A stretch of 64,000 bases of DNA, from contig NC_135003.1 of assembly GCF_051020985.1 (NCBI RefSeq), forward strand, positions 12,889,501 through 12,953,500. Reading direction: 5' to 3'. Below are positions 1-10,346 of the stretch, in pieces. The DNA is from Nomia melanderi. Taxonomy: Eukaryota; Arthropoda; Insecta; Hymenoptera; Halictidae. The notes beneath the pieces are model-generated. The model did not search any database. It was not told the DNA's origin and saw only the letters and a program-made list of their open reading frames with translations. How positions within the stretch are numbered: position 1 is the stretch's first letter; each line of letters starts with the position of its first letter. Both the position numbers and the translations under genes were made by a program.

Positions 1-1545
1 TCTAGTGTTACGTATGAAAGTTACTCATTTGAATAATCAAATTCACCGAGATTTTGAAATACTGCTTGGAGTTCGTTCCGACTGAGAACAGTGCGCGATT
101 AACACTCCGGGATAAAGAACATTTAACGTCACGCGACGTAACTACGGGCACCGTGCGTGTACAGTGTGCACTGATAAAGCAGACGAATTACAAATCACAA
201 TGGATTTTCGTCACGGTATTTCGAGGGGACCGTTACGCGAACGCGTAAACCGTCGGGGGATATTTTTCAAACGAGAGTCATGCGACGACGGGACGTTGGA
301 AGAATTGATTTTTTAAAATCACAGAATACATGAGGAGCTAACTATGAACGCCGCGCGTTACGATTTTTCCTCTAATACTTAGCGATCTGGAAGAGTCCAA
401 ACTCTCGGATGTCTCGATTTTCGGGGAAGCATCGCTCTAAGCGCGCACAGATCGTTTCATCTATCAATTCTCATCGAATAACAATCGCGTGTCATATGCG
501 GAAGCGCGGCAGTTTAGCTGTCACTGTCATCGATCATCGCTATCGTTTGTTTTACTGATATACCAGGTTTAGCGTTAAAACAACTAAAACTAGAAAATCT
601 ATTTCGAATAAAACGAAGGATGAACGCGCGGTTTCGACACGTAATTCTCAAATGAATTCGCACACGTACCTGTACAGATTCTATTCAATTCCTAATTCCT
701 CACGAAGAGGTGAACAGGAAACGGCTGTACTTTGCTGCAAACCGTTCTATACTGGTTCGAGGCGCTTCGTGTAGTGTTCTGCGGAGCACGACGAAATGCA
801 TTCGTGCGACAAAGGACAGAGGCGAGAAGTAAGATAGAAATAGAAAGGGAGATAGAGGTAGCCACGTCCTATCTCCCTCTCACCTAAAACGCTGGATGGA
901 GAAGTGGATGTATATCGCGCGATCGTTTCGACGATGGAACGGTGGTGGGGATACTCGTCTTCTTGGTTATGTACCGCAGCGCCGGCGCTGCATCGACCCA
1001 TCGGCACTTCACCGACGATGTGCGTCCGCTTCAATGTATCTTCAAAGTACCTATCTATTTTTTTCCGTTTTTATTTGCGCCTGATGTTCATATAGATTAT
1101 TTTGACCGATTACCTACCCCGAAGGCTAGCCGATTTATATTCGGCCGCCACGATTTCAAACATGTCCGTTCCCATGTGAATTAACATTTCGTCTCGTAAA
1201 ATCTCTTCCTCTAGCACGTGACTTTACTTTAAAGAACATTTCGAAACGCGATCGCGGTCAAGGCAATGTCGGTTGCCTCGATCACAGGACGGGGGACGTT
1301 ACTGTTTGAAAAATGTATTCCCCGAATTTTGTATGTCTCGTGTCAAGCGTCTCGCTAGTGTGCGATCATAGAGCGATCGATTTATGAATCCTCTCGCGAA
1401 TGATCGCGTTGGAAATTTAGAGAAAGTTGTTGGTAGATAGAAACGATTATTGTTTCATAAGAAATAGCATGGAAATATTTATCTTATTATTTACTGTATG
1501 CAGTTAGCGTTATATGTTAAGGCGTTAATTGTAAAAGAGACTTAC
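1..1545. other. Probable intron of the serine-rich gene; no exon recognised
   Basis: This stretch lies downstream, on the minus strand, of the splice donor that ends the serine-rich exon at 1546, so it should be intron of that gene with the next exon either unrecognised here or beyond the left edge. A minus-strand reading frame at 747-1034 runs through a GC-rich patch and meets a donor-like GTGAG near 885, but I see no acceptor, no domain and no coding-like composition. I see no repeats or RNA genes here. Confidence 0.45.
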
Positions 1546-1916
1546 CTGTCGTCAATGTACCATTTCGATACGGGTGAAGTTCGGAAGGAGCCTGATTTCC
1601 TCGGGGAATTTATGAAATCAGTATTTGTCGGTGACATTGGGGACGAAATTGATGAACCGCTTTCTGATGAAGATGGTATTAAGTGTTCCATGTTACGACT
1701 AGATTGCCACGAGTATCTAGATTTTTGAGACGGACTATTGTGACTTGGAGTCGAACTTTGAGAACTTGACACGCTTAACGGACTTTTTGGACTCCTTAGA
1801 CTTCCGGAACTGAGAACTCGAGATAATCGAAGTCTTAAACAATTTTCTTTTTTTCTCACTGCACTATTGCTTCCCGATGTCTCTTGTCCTTCGGGAATAT
1901 CGGAATTACGTCGCAT
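1546..1916 (-). CDS. First coding exon of an unrecognised serine-rich protein (partial)
   Basis: An open frame starts at an ATG (1914-1916) and runs 123 codons to a consensus donor (CAG|GTAAGT on the minus strand, exon end at 1546, phase 2). The product is hydrophilic and about one third serine, with many Ser-Pro and Arg-Ser-Pro sites in residues 30-120, which suggests a disordered, proline-directed phosphorylation region. There is no signal peptide, transmembrane segment or cysteine pattern. The gene must continue to the left, but no following exon could be recognised in 1-1545. I do not recognise the family; this looks like the disordered N-terminus of a larger regulatory protein. Support for coding is the long frame in an AT-rich area ending exactly at a strong donor. 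The start is the first in-frame ATG; an upstream non-coding exon is not excluded. Confidence 0.6.
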
Positions 1917-2425
1917 TTTAATTCGGAACTGAACGAAAACTTTTGATTAGGAAACGAACGTGATTTCACGGATTACAGAATCTAAATGACCCAGTATTTG
2001 GTAGAACTTCGGACAAAATATACGAGTAACGCAATACTTCCTGCCACTTTTTGACCGCATCCTTCCTCACGTTTATCAGATCTATTCTTCATTACTTGTA
2101 TAAATGAATATAAATCTGTAAAAACAGAACTTTGTCTGTAAATAAATTAATTAAAAGGTTTGCTGATCATTTCATTATAATTTCATTTAGTAATTGATCA
2201 AAGTTTATCATTTTCCTTCTTTTCTTTATATATAAACTGTACATAACACGCAATATCTTTGACACATAGTGAGTAGCAATTAAATTATACAAATACTTAA
2301 TTATTATAAATTAATAAAATTAAAGTATAATATTTATTTTTAATTATTAGGTTTTGTACTTTGCTGCTCCCTTGATTTTAGAAAAATGTGGTTTTGGTTA
2401 ATAGAGAAAAAAATGAAAACATACA

Positions 2426-2431
2426 TTTATT
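2426..2431 (-). terminator. Candidate polyadenylation signal of cytochrome c
   Basis: On the minus strand this reads AATAAA, about 420 nt downstream of the cytochrome c stop codon at 2849-2851. It would give a 3' UTR of about 430-450 nt. Between 1917 and 2425 I see only AT-rich intergenic sequence. Confidence 0.4.
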
Positions 2432-2848
2432 GTCGAATCTGTATTTTATACTGTTGCATTACAGATTAACAATCTGTCAAACGACTCGAACAATGTACAG
2501 TCACAAATAAATAATAGTGCACAATATACGTATGGCTCAGCCACCGCAAGAGAGCACCAGAATATCTTTAATGATGAAGAAGTACTGCTAATTCTAGTCA
2601 GTTCTAGCCTGACTCTTGTCAATGTATGTAATTACAACACGATGGGTCTACTTATAATCAATAATAACAATTTTTCACTATTCAGACTTTGCAAACGCTT
2701 GAGTACCAGATTGAGGAGTGTTGATGAATGAGTTGAGTGAAGTGCAGCAAGATGTCTATGAGGTTCGAGATGATAATAGTACTAATGTCCTCTATAACAC
2801 CTGCTAAACACTTTTAGCGTGCTTTGTCATTTTCAAAATATTTCAAGC

Positions 2849-3565
2849 TTACTTTGAAGCTTGTTCTATGTACGCAATTAGATCAGCGCGTTCTTGTGGT
2901 TTCTTCAAACCAGCGAAGACCATTTTTGTACCAGGAATGTACTTCTTTGGATTTTCTAGATATTCAAACAGTGTGTCCTTATTCCAAGTAATACCTAAAA
3001 TAGTAAAAATATAGTTTAATATGATATCAAAATCATAATCATAACAGTATCACATATAATAATAATAAAATAAAACCTTTCGCTTTGTTGGCATCTGTGT
3101 AACTGTAACCAGCTGCTTGTCCAGTTTTCCTTCCAATAATTCCATGGAGATTGGGGCCTACCTTGTGTTTACCACCAGCTTCAATGGTATGGCACTGAGC
3201 ACATCTTTGTACAAAAAGCTAAAAAAATGTAATGCAGAAAGAAGCTTAATCAAATGGATTACGTCATTTTTATGAAATGAGGAAGTAAATAATCGTATCA
3301 TAATTATTGTTAAAAAAAAAAACAAAATAATTTACGGACTGACGTTATCAAAAAAATGATAAAACGTGACGTTTACTATACGTACGACATGTTCACGTAC
3401 TAACGTCATCAGATCGGAATGGCGCGCGGGAATTTAGCAACACGTTATTTAAATAAAAGTTTTAAAGAAATTCAAATAAAATTAGAAACGATGTCACTTC
3501 TTAATTTCTAAATTTGTTATTTTTACCTTTTTGCCTTTTTCTACGTCACCAGCGGGAACAGGCAT
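2849..3565 (-). CDS. Cyt-c: Cytochrome c (mitochondrial electron carrier)
   Basis: Three coding exons on the minus strand, 3527-3565, 3077-3218 and 2849-2994, join with GT-AG introns into 108 residues, the normal insect length. The protein shuttles electrons from complex III to complex IV in the mitochondrial intermembrane space and can trigger apoptosome formation. The haem-binding CAQCH motif (Cys-x-x-Cys-His) is at residues 19-23, the axial methionine lies in the PGTKM motif near residue 85, and the conserved segments KVGPNLHG and NPKKYIPG are present. There is no cleavable presequence, as expected for this protein. The first exon has only 13 codons; a 3' splice acceptor lies 11 nt upstream of the ATG, so an upstream non-coding exon is expected. 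No frame damage is seen, so this is a functional gene and not a processed copy. Confidence 0.98.
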
Positions 3566-4777
3566 GGTAGCTGTTTCTAAACAAAATAACGAAAAATTTA
3601 TACATATACAATAATTTTACACTTACAACTATTGGTACGTTGTTTTTAAGAATTCTTATTTTAAACTTTATACGGATTCAAATTCATTCTATTCAACACT
3701 TCTTTTGTTACATAAGCGTAAAGCACGTGAAAAAAAATCCGATGTTTCGTAATAAGTAAATCTTATTCACATATACGCTCGCATATCACATTTATTAAGC
3801 AATTAATTGTAATATTTAATAAATTAAATAAAATGTTATATCAATCTGGAAAATTCTCGACACACCTCGATATTCACGTGTTGAATGTGTGTGTCGAAAG
3901 AAGGTGATAACGGCGGCAAGATAACTGTCGATCGCTATTCGATTAGTGATTTAAATAACTGTATGTTTAGCAAGATATTTAGTACTCCGTGCCAAGTACA
4001 AAATTGTACTTTCAATACCGTTGGGATGACACTGACATAACCGTTTGTATGAAGGTCAAGTATAATCATATATCTAATGGTTACAATGGTATATTTATAA
4101 ATTTTAATCTAATCCAATTAAGAATAGTTTTTACCGCTTTTTCCGATATGAACAATAGACACGATATCATGTAACGAGGAATAACAATATTAATACTATC
4201 AAAATTATATTCCTGCTACTGAATATGCTACGTTAATTACGATAATAAATTCACAATGTTATATAACATCTTGCAATAAATTTTCATAAAAATATATAAC
4301 GTTAAATGACATATTTCTGTAAGATAAAAATAGTCACTGTATACAAGCATTTCACATATTTTCTGACAAAATTGATCGAATAATTTTCAGTCATGTATAA
4401 ATGATTTAAAATTGAAATAAATTGAGGATCTAATTTCATCAAAAAAAAGTTTGAATGTTCTTATTAACGAAAAAGTAATAATAGAGCATTAGCTCAAGGA
4501 TAGTATTACGTAATGCGTAATATTCCACACAAGAAAAAAGTAATTTACATGTTTAATAGAAATATGCGAAATTTTATAATTTTGTTAATTGCTCATTTAG
4601 AAGATTATGAGTCATTTACACGTGTTGTAAATGCCATGCACGTTAAAACGTGTAACTACTCGATTCAAATATTTACACACATTCGATTAAATTTTAGTGA
4701 ATGAAAATTTTAGTTTAATGTATTTAAGGATCGAATTTATTGATAAACATTTTAATGAATGAGAAAATCGAACTTAC
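3566..4777 (-). other. 5' UTR intron of cytochrome c
   Basis: Immediately upstream of the cytochrome c ATG the minus strand has a T-rich tract ending in TAG (near 3577), a good acceptor. A perfect donor GTAAGT lies on the same strand at 4772-4777. The 1.2 kb between them is AT-rich, with no frame of note, and fits a first intron in the 5' UTR. Confidence 0.55.
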
Positions 4778-4930
4778 TTTAATTCAGCAGAACTCGCGCG
4801 TGCACAGTACTATCGAAGGCGTCTGCAGGTCAATAGTGAATAGATGCTTCGATCGATGTATAACCACTGACTTCCTCTGAGACACATTTCAGGGTATTTC
4901 AATGGCTGACGCAATTCGCAAAGTAGTATG
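4778..4930 (-). promoter_or_regulatory. Probable first non-coding exon and promoter region of cytochrome c
   Basis: This short GC-richer stretch lies just upstream of the GTAAGT donor on the minus strand, so it is the likely source of the 5' UTR exon. I cannot place the transcription start; the limits are approximate. From 4931 to 5908 I see only AT-rich intergenic DNA with no gene or repeat. Confidence 0.4.
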
Positions 4931-5908
4931 AAACGCATCGCTAGATGACGTTCAAGTGTAACAGGAAATTGCTACTTCTGATTGGTAAAATCATTTTTGC
5001 AAAATCCATACGTAATTATTAGGACACATCTTTCTGTATAATTCATTACATACTGTTGTTAAAAACACTTATATAAATAATTTATCTCAACAGATTAAAT
5101 GGAAAACATTAAATACTATTTTCTATATGCAAAATTACAGCAGTTTGCAAATAAAAATATTGTTACAGATATTAGATAGGGTTTCACATCTTATGGGTTT
5201 TATAATACCCAGGTTTTAAAAGCTAGGGATTTTAACGGTTCCCCGATTTTTGGAAAAATGATAAATTGAAAATTGTGAATAGGTGATGATAATTTATTGG
5301 AGACATTTTCACAGCTATGTTATTAAAACGCTAATACCAATATTTAAATTGAAATATGTGTTTATTTCCAACAGATCTATACTTTATTATTGAGAACGTA
5401 GTATGTAATTTTAAAATAGTAATAAGGTTTTAGAATTCTCTAATTTTAGATCGGTAAAGCTGTACATTATATGTTAAATCTATCTTGTACTTTGCCTATG
5501 GTACTGAGAAATCTAGTAACACAATAGCTATTGCTAGTAGGTATCGTAGTCTATTCTAAACTGTTCCATGAAACAACTATGTCACCATCGACGAGAAACA
5601 AGATAGACTGGACATCTTATGGTACTTCGTGTCCGGTAGACTGAAATACCGATTGTGTAAAAAAAAGCAGATGTTCTGATATGTTCTCTACGATTAAAAG
5701 TGGCGAGTTTGAGAATTCCATTCGAATCGACGATTAAAGTTGGCAAAATTGATAAAAATAAAGAGTTCTCTTTGCGAGTTAAAAATACACATGCATGCAT
5801 GTAGTATACGTATCAGATCTCATGGTAAAAATGTTGATTGTTGTCTATTAATTACTTAATCACGTGGCCAGCTATCCTATACCTTGTCGATGATGTCACT
5901 AGTGCCTC

Positions 5909-5916
5909 TATCGATA
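5909..5916. promoter_or_regulatory. DRE-type promoter motif TATCGATA upstream of GTF2H5
   Basis: The palindrome TATCGATA is the DNA-replication-related element bound by DREF, a common core-promoter motif of insect housekeeping genes. It lies 173 nt upstream of the GTF2H5 ATG (6089), a fitting distance for a promoter element. Function is inferred from the motif alone. Confidence 0.5.
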
Positions 5917-6088
5917 AGTAATGTCTACTAAATTGAGTTTACAATGCACTAAACCACATTGATTGTCTTGTCTAGTTATGTTCGATGAATAAAGTCTATG
6001 GCAATGCAATGTTTGCATTGAAAGAATATCAAATACACAAGGAAACTTCTCGCTTTTTCTTTTTTGAAAACACAGAAGAGAAAAAGTC

Positions 6089-7384
6089 ATGGTAAATGTC
6101 ACAAAAGGAATTTTGGTTGAATGGTATGTATATTAAACATGAATTAAATTACTTTTTCATTCTTTATAATCTAAATCATCAGGAATATTGAATTGTTTAT
6201 TAAGACTTTTTTCTGGAATGTCAAACTTATTTTTGCACCAACTTTGAAGAGCAAAAATATTGTCTGTCCATACATTGGCAGCATCTTTATATTCCTATAA
6301 AATAAAATATATGCACTTTTATTTGTGTAAACATATTTTTTAATAATTTCATACCTGTGCTTTTTTACTGAGTTTAGCTGTAACTTCTGGATCAGAGTCA
6401 CTGAATTTAGCAACTTGTATCTTCAATTGATTCTCCTGTTCCTTGAGCTCTTCTAATTCATGTAGCAGAATTTGTCTTTCCTCTGTATTTTCTTTTCCTA
6501 TCTATACATTTTATTTTAATGATATAAAATATACATATATAAGTATAAATATATAATGAATTATATCAAGTTTATTTTTATATTTTGTTATGTTTTATTT
6601 GACCTTTATGTTCTAGAATAAACTTTCAATATATATTTATGAAGCATTAGTATTATATATAATTAGAATTTGCTTAAATACTTTTTCTATTATATTATTT
6701 TTATTACCTGTTCTTTGCTACAAAGCTCTTTTAATTTTTGAAGCTTAAATTCTGCTTCCACTATTTTTTTGGAAGCTTCGGATATTCTTTGTTCTATAGC
6801 AGTTATATTTTGTCTGAATAATATAATCTTTATCACTTCTCTTGTAAAATATCTTAATTATATTTGTGATAAAAAATGTAAGTCTTATCCTTACCCTGGA
6901 AATGTCCAAAAATATACAGAAGTACCAATTTTCTCTGACCTCACTAATCCGTCATCAACTAATGCTTGAAGAATATCTTTCACAGATTGCACTACAATGC
7001 CCTTCTCTTTTGGTGCAATTTTTTCCAATTCTTTTAAAGTAAAAAATTCTTTCTTTTCGTAAAATATTTGAAGCATTCTTGCACGTTTCTCATCTAAAGA
7101 TACTCCTTTTCGTTTTGACATTTTGTCTGTGATAATAAAAATAAAATAAAATACAATAAAAAGACACTAAATGAATACTTATTTATTATATTTACAGCGA
7201 TGCAGCTATGAAGGAATTTCTTTTACACTTGGATGAAACTTTTGCATTAGGTCGGAAATTTATAATTCAAGATTTAGATGAGAGGCATTTGTTTATTTCT
7301 ACTGATATTTTAGATACGTTGCAAGGGAAAGTAGATGATCTTATGGATCAAATATCGTTTCCTTTAGCAGAAAAAGGAATATAA
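6089..7384 (+). CDS. GTF2H5: TFIIH subunit 5 (TTDA/Tfb5)
   Basis: Two coding exons, 6089-6123 and 7198-7384, are separated by a 1,074 bp intron and encode 73 residues; the human protein is 71. Exon 1 gives MVNVTKGILVE plus two bases of a cysteine codon; exon 2 continues with Asp-Ala-Ala-Met-Lys and the conserved block KFIIQDLDE. This small alpha/beta protein is a subunit of the TFIIH core that stabilises p52/XPD-associated TFIIH and is needed for nucleotide excision repair. The start is fixed by family alignment (MVNV start). Exon 1 is only 35 coding nucleotides. The intron contains the complete MND1 gene on the other strand. The stop lies 68 nt before the ZNHIT1 start on the same strand. Confidence 0.95.
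6157..7121 (-). CDS. MND1: Meiotic nuclear division protein 1 (Hop2-Mnd1 complex)
   Basis: Four coding exons on the minus strand, 6895-7121, 6708-6813, 6355-6501 and 6157-6294, join in frame into 205 residues, the same length as I recall for human MND1. The protein pairs with Hop2 and stimulates Dmc1/Rad51 strand exchange in meiotic recombination in the nucleus. Residues 1-76 form the winged-helix DNA-binding region with the signature KIAPKEKGIVVQSVK. Residues about 80-160 are charged and heptad-like, fitting the coiled coil. The C-terminal exon has the conserved WTDNIFALQSW block and ends in a Pro-Asp-Asp-Leu-Asp-Tyr motif. The whole gene lies inside the GTF2H5 intron. A strong acceptor (TTATCACAG) ends 5 nt before the ATG, so the 5' UTR may be spliced. 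The stop is 33 nt from GTF2H5 exon 1 on the other strand, so the 3' UTR probably overlaps that exon antisense. Confidence 0.96.
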
Positions 7385-7452
7385 ATATTAGACAACAAAT
7401 ATTTCTTCTCTAATTTGATTTAAATCTAAAGATATATATGAAATAACTAATT

Positions 7453-8000
7453 ATGGCTGCACGAGAATCTGGTAGAATAAAAGATGCATATCAGAAAAGA
7501 GTGCTTGATGAAGCTGCTCGTAAACGTAGGCAAAAGAAAGCACTGGAAGCTTTGGAACAAGACAATTTTCATGATGATCCTCATGCTGACTTAGGTACGA
7601 GTATATTATAAATACTGCACAAAATTTTATTTCTTTCAATGTTGTATATGAAGTATGGATTGTTTTATTTGTTTCAGTAATGAGTAAGAAAGTTCCAAAA
7701 TTTCAAGAAACATTAGATAATAGAGGTGGCAGAAAGAAGAAAACTAGATCAGCAGAATATTATAAGCAACGTTTTCGAAAAACTTTTGCTCAATTAGTAG
7801 AAGAAGATCTTAATGTTAATCCCAATCCTCCTAACTATGCCTCTGCTCAAGCACCGCCATCTCGTTTTCCTGAACGTCAATTTTGTGCAGTTTGTGGATT
7901 TCCTAGTAACTATACATGTATTCCTTGCGGTGCTAGATATTGCAGTATGAAATGCTTAGGCACTCATCTTGATACAAGGTGTTTAAAATGGACAGCTTAA
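7453..8000 (+). CDS. ZNHIT1: Zinc finger HIT domain-containing protein 1 (SRCAP/SWR1 subunit)
   Basis: Two coding exons, 7453-7594 and 7678-8000, encode 154 residues, equal to the human length. The orthologue (yeast Vps71/Swc6) is a subunit of the SWR1/SRCAP nucleosome remodeller that loads H2A.Z. The N-terminal part has the conserved basic block KRRQKKALEALEQDNF and DDPHADL. The C-terminus holds the zf-HIT domain with eight zinc ligands, Cys117, Cys120, Cys128, Cys131, Cys136, Cys140, His144 and Cys149, then CLKW. The single intron (7595-7677) splits a valine codon. The ATG is the first in frame after the GTF2H5 stop, 68 nt upstream. A bicistronic message or an internal promoter are both possible. 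Confidence 0.97.
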
Positions 8001-8146
8001 TAAGGCACTTTTATGCAAATTGAACAGCAGAAAAAACTTACATATAACTTATCTATAAGTGTAATGTTAAAATATGGTTGATAAGATGATAAGTATTAAT
8101 TATACACATATTATATGACCTTATCCTAGATAAGATATATATGGAA

Positions 8147-8157
8147 AATAAAATAAA
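8147..8157 (+). terminator. Two overlapping AATAAA signals downstream of ZNHIT1
   Basis: AATAAA occurs at 8147-8152 and again at 8152-8157, about 150 nt after the ZNHIT1 stop, and is followed by a T-rich tract. This is the likely 3' end for ZNHIT1, and perhaps for GTF2H5 as well, because no clear signal was seen in the 68 nt between the two genes. Confidence 0.55.
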
Positions 8158-10346
8158 TTATTTTTTTAATAATAATTGATATTTCTTTTGTATATACTGA
8201 TTCCCTTTTACCTATTAACATTTACTTTAACTTAAAATGAGATTAAAAAAAGTAAACAAAATTTTAAATGAAACATAAATCTATGATAGTCCTATCTATA
8301 TTGTCATTTATATGTTATATACATACCTGTAATAATGGATGTAAGTTTGTTGTCAAACAAAGATGCATAAATATTTAAAGAAAGTATCAAACGGAAATGT
8401 TTCTTCTCATTTCCGATTTCAACATGCTGACAATACCACAAGTGCGTTTAAAAAATGTGTAACAATTCTATCCACTGTACGGTTAACAAAGTATTGTTAT
8501 TAAATTGGGAAACTAGGTTATGATATAATCAAACGAAAGAACAAAGTGAAAAAAGAATCGGAATCACAACACCTGTCAAAACAAACCAGGGTTCGCAATT
8601 ATGGTTTCCAATCTGAATACGTGACTTTCGGATTGATTGTAAGAACGTGGCGGGAACGATTTTCATTTCATAAAAACAACATTGGCCCCCTGGTGGAATC
8701 TAGAAGAATCTTTGGAGTGTGACGAAAGAGACAGCTATAGAAAAGTAGGAAGACGTCTAGTGGAAGGACGTGTGATCATTCAGAATTATGTGAAGTTTAA
8801 AGTCGTGAACATAATCTTTGTTCCGCCTAATATACGGACGGCTTCGAACGGGATTGTATACGTGAAAGTGTTACGATCGGGAGCACGTTGCACTGTGTTG
8901 TTGTGAAGGGACTGGTTATCGTATAGGTTATAATAATAGATAGGCATGTAAAATGTCATAGATGTAACATTTGTAAAAGAAGAGTGGCTAATAAATTATT
9001 CTCCTGTTATATCCAATAAATGTACGTATGCCTCGTATGAGTCGCATTTTATGATTCTTTCGATTGCTCGGAAAGCTCGTTTCCTAAAATGTTACGAAGT
9101 TTCTTCATGCTAATTAACGAACACGTATGTTAGCACCTTGTAGCCGTAGCTAATCAGGTAGAGAATTGTTTAATTTCGCTCTCATTTAGTATTGTCCTTG
9201 CTAATATTATATTTTCAAAAGACCGACGAACAACACGATTTGTTGGTAAAAGCGCGAATTTAGAACATTCAATTTTCCACAAACACATTGTGCCCTCTAC
9301 CGCTATAAGCGAGCATTGTAACGGGGACGTTTGAAAATATCCGCGGGAAATGTTCATTTTAATTTACCTCGACGTTTGTTCGCCTGTATGAGCAACGAGA
9401 GACTGCACCGATATTATAATTCAGTGTGATGTGAATTTACCTGTGACATAGAATCGATGCAAAATTAAAGAATGCGGATGTACGAGCGGAAAGGATTAAT
9501 CGAAGGTAACATTCTCTTTACGAATAGCGTTAACGAAACGGCAAATGGTGAACCTTTCAACGTTCGTCCATAATTAATTACGAAACACGGTGAAAACATA
9601 GCTCTTATGAAAAATGCATTCGCATATTTTCTACTGAAGGTAACACTGAAGTTCAACCAAAAATATTTGAAAATTCATAGCGATTAGTATGCTTGTGTCC
9701 TCGGAAGTATTTCGTTTGAGCACACAATTTATCCATTCCCACCGTGTAAACGAACCGGACGATCAATATTTATTTATTCGACAAATTTTCAACTATTTTA
9801 TTATTTCGATGCAGTCGTTCAACGACACACCATTTCCAACGCAGTTAAACGTCATTCCCTTAATCGTAGTCGAGCGAACATTAAGAATTATTATCCATGT
9901 TCCCTTTCGCGTTGCCATTTCTGTTTTACCAACACTAACGTGTCTCGCCGAGTATCGCGCGGATTTACGATACGCGGAAAGGAGGAGGGTCTTTTGGAGA
10001 TACGCATAATCAGGACGCCCCGTGGCCGATGTCACGTCATTATACGCTCGTCAATGATAATCGCAACGTTCGGTTACGATATAATTGCAACCGTATTATG
10101 TCTTTAATCATAATCCAGCACGCCTGTCGTCCATTCAAATTTCTTTATCAATTGATATATTTGTATTTGTAGACGGAAATAAAAACCGGCCGGAGACAAT
10201 TAGAATAAGCTTCCATGTGTAACCGTCGACGGTGGAGGCGGGGTTCGCAACGAAGATAAGATCTTTGCGAACGGTGCAACTCTTTAATTGCAGAAGTTAA
10301 TTACTGCGCGCCACACATACATACACACACAGAGAGCGAAATAACG
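8158..10346. other. Intergenic region between ZNHIT1 and IPMK
   Basis: No convincing gene is seen. It contains a CTCF-like site at 8685-8696, a donor-like sequence on the minus strand at 8321-8326 that could belong to a spliced MND1 leader, and a GC-richer block with CA runs just before 10347 that is probably 5' UTR and promoter of the inositol polyphosphate multikinase gene. Confidence 0.5.
8685..8696 (-). promoter_or_regulatory. CTCF-like core site CCACCAGGGGGC
   Basis: On the minus strand these 12 bases match the CTCF core consensus. The site lies between the compact GTF2H5/MND1/ZNHIT1 cluster and the start of the long IPMK gene, a plausible insulator position. Only the motif supports this. 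Confidence 0.4.

Noticed and set aside
747..1034. Minus-strand frame as second exon of the serine-rich gene
   Set aside because: A donor-like GTGAG is present near 885 but there is no acceptor at the other side, and the sequence has no conserved look.
8682..8906. 74-codon frame upstream of IPMK
   Set aside because: It does not begin with ATG and shows no family features; the notable feature at its start is the CTCF-like motif.
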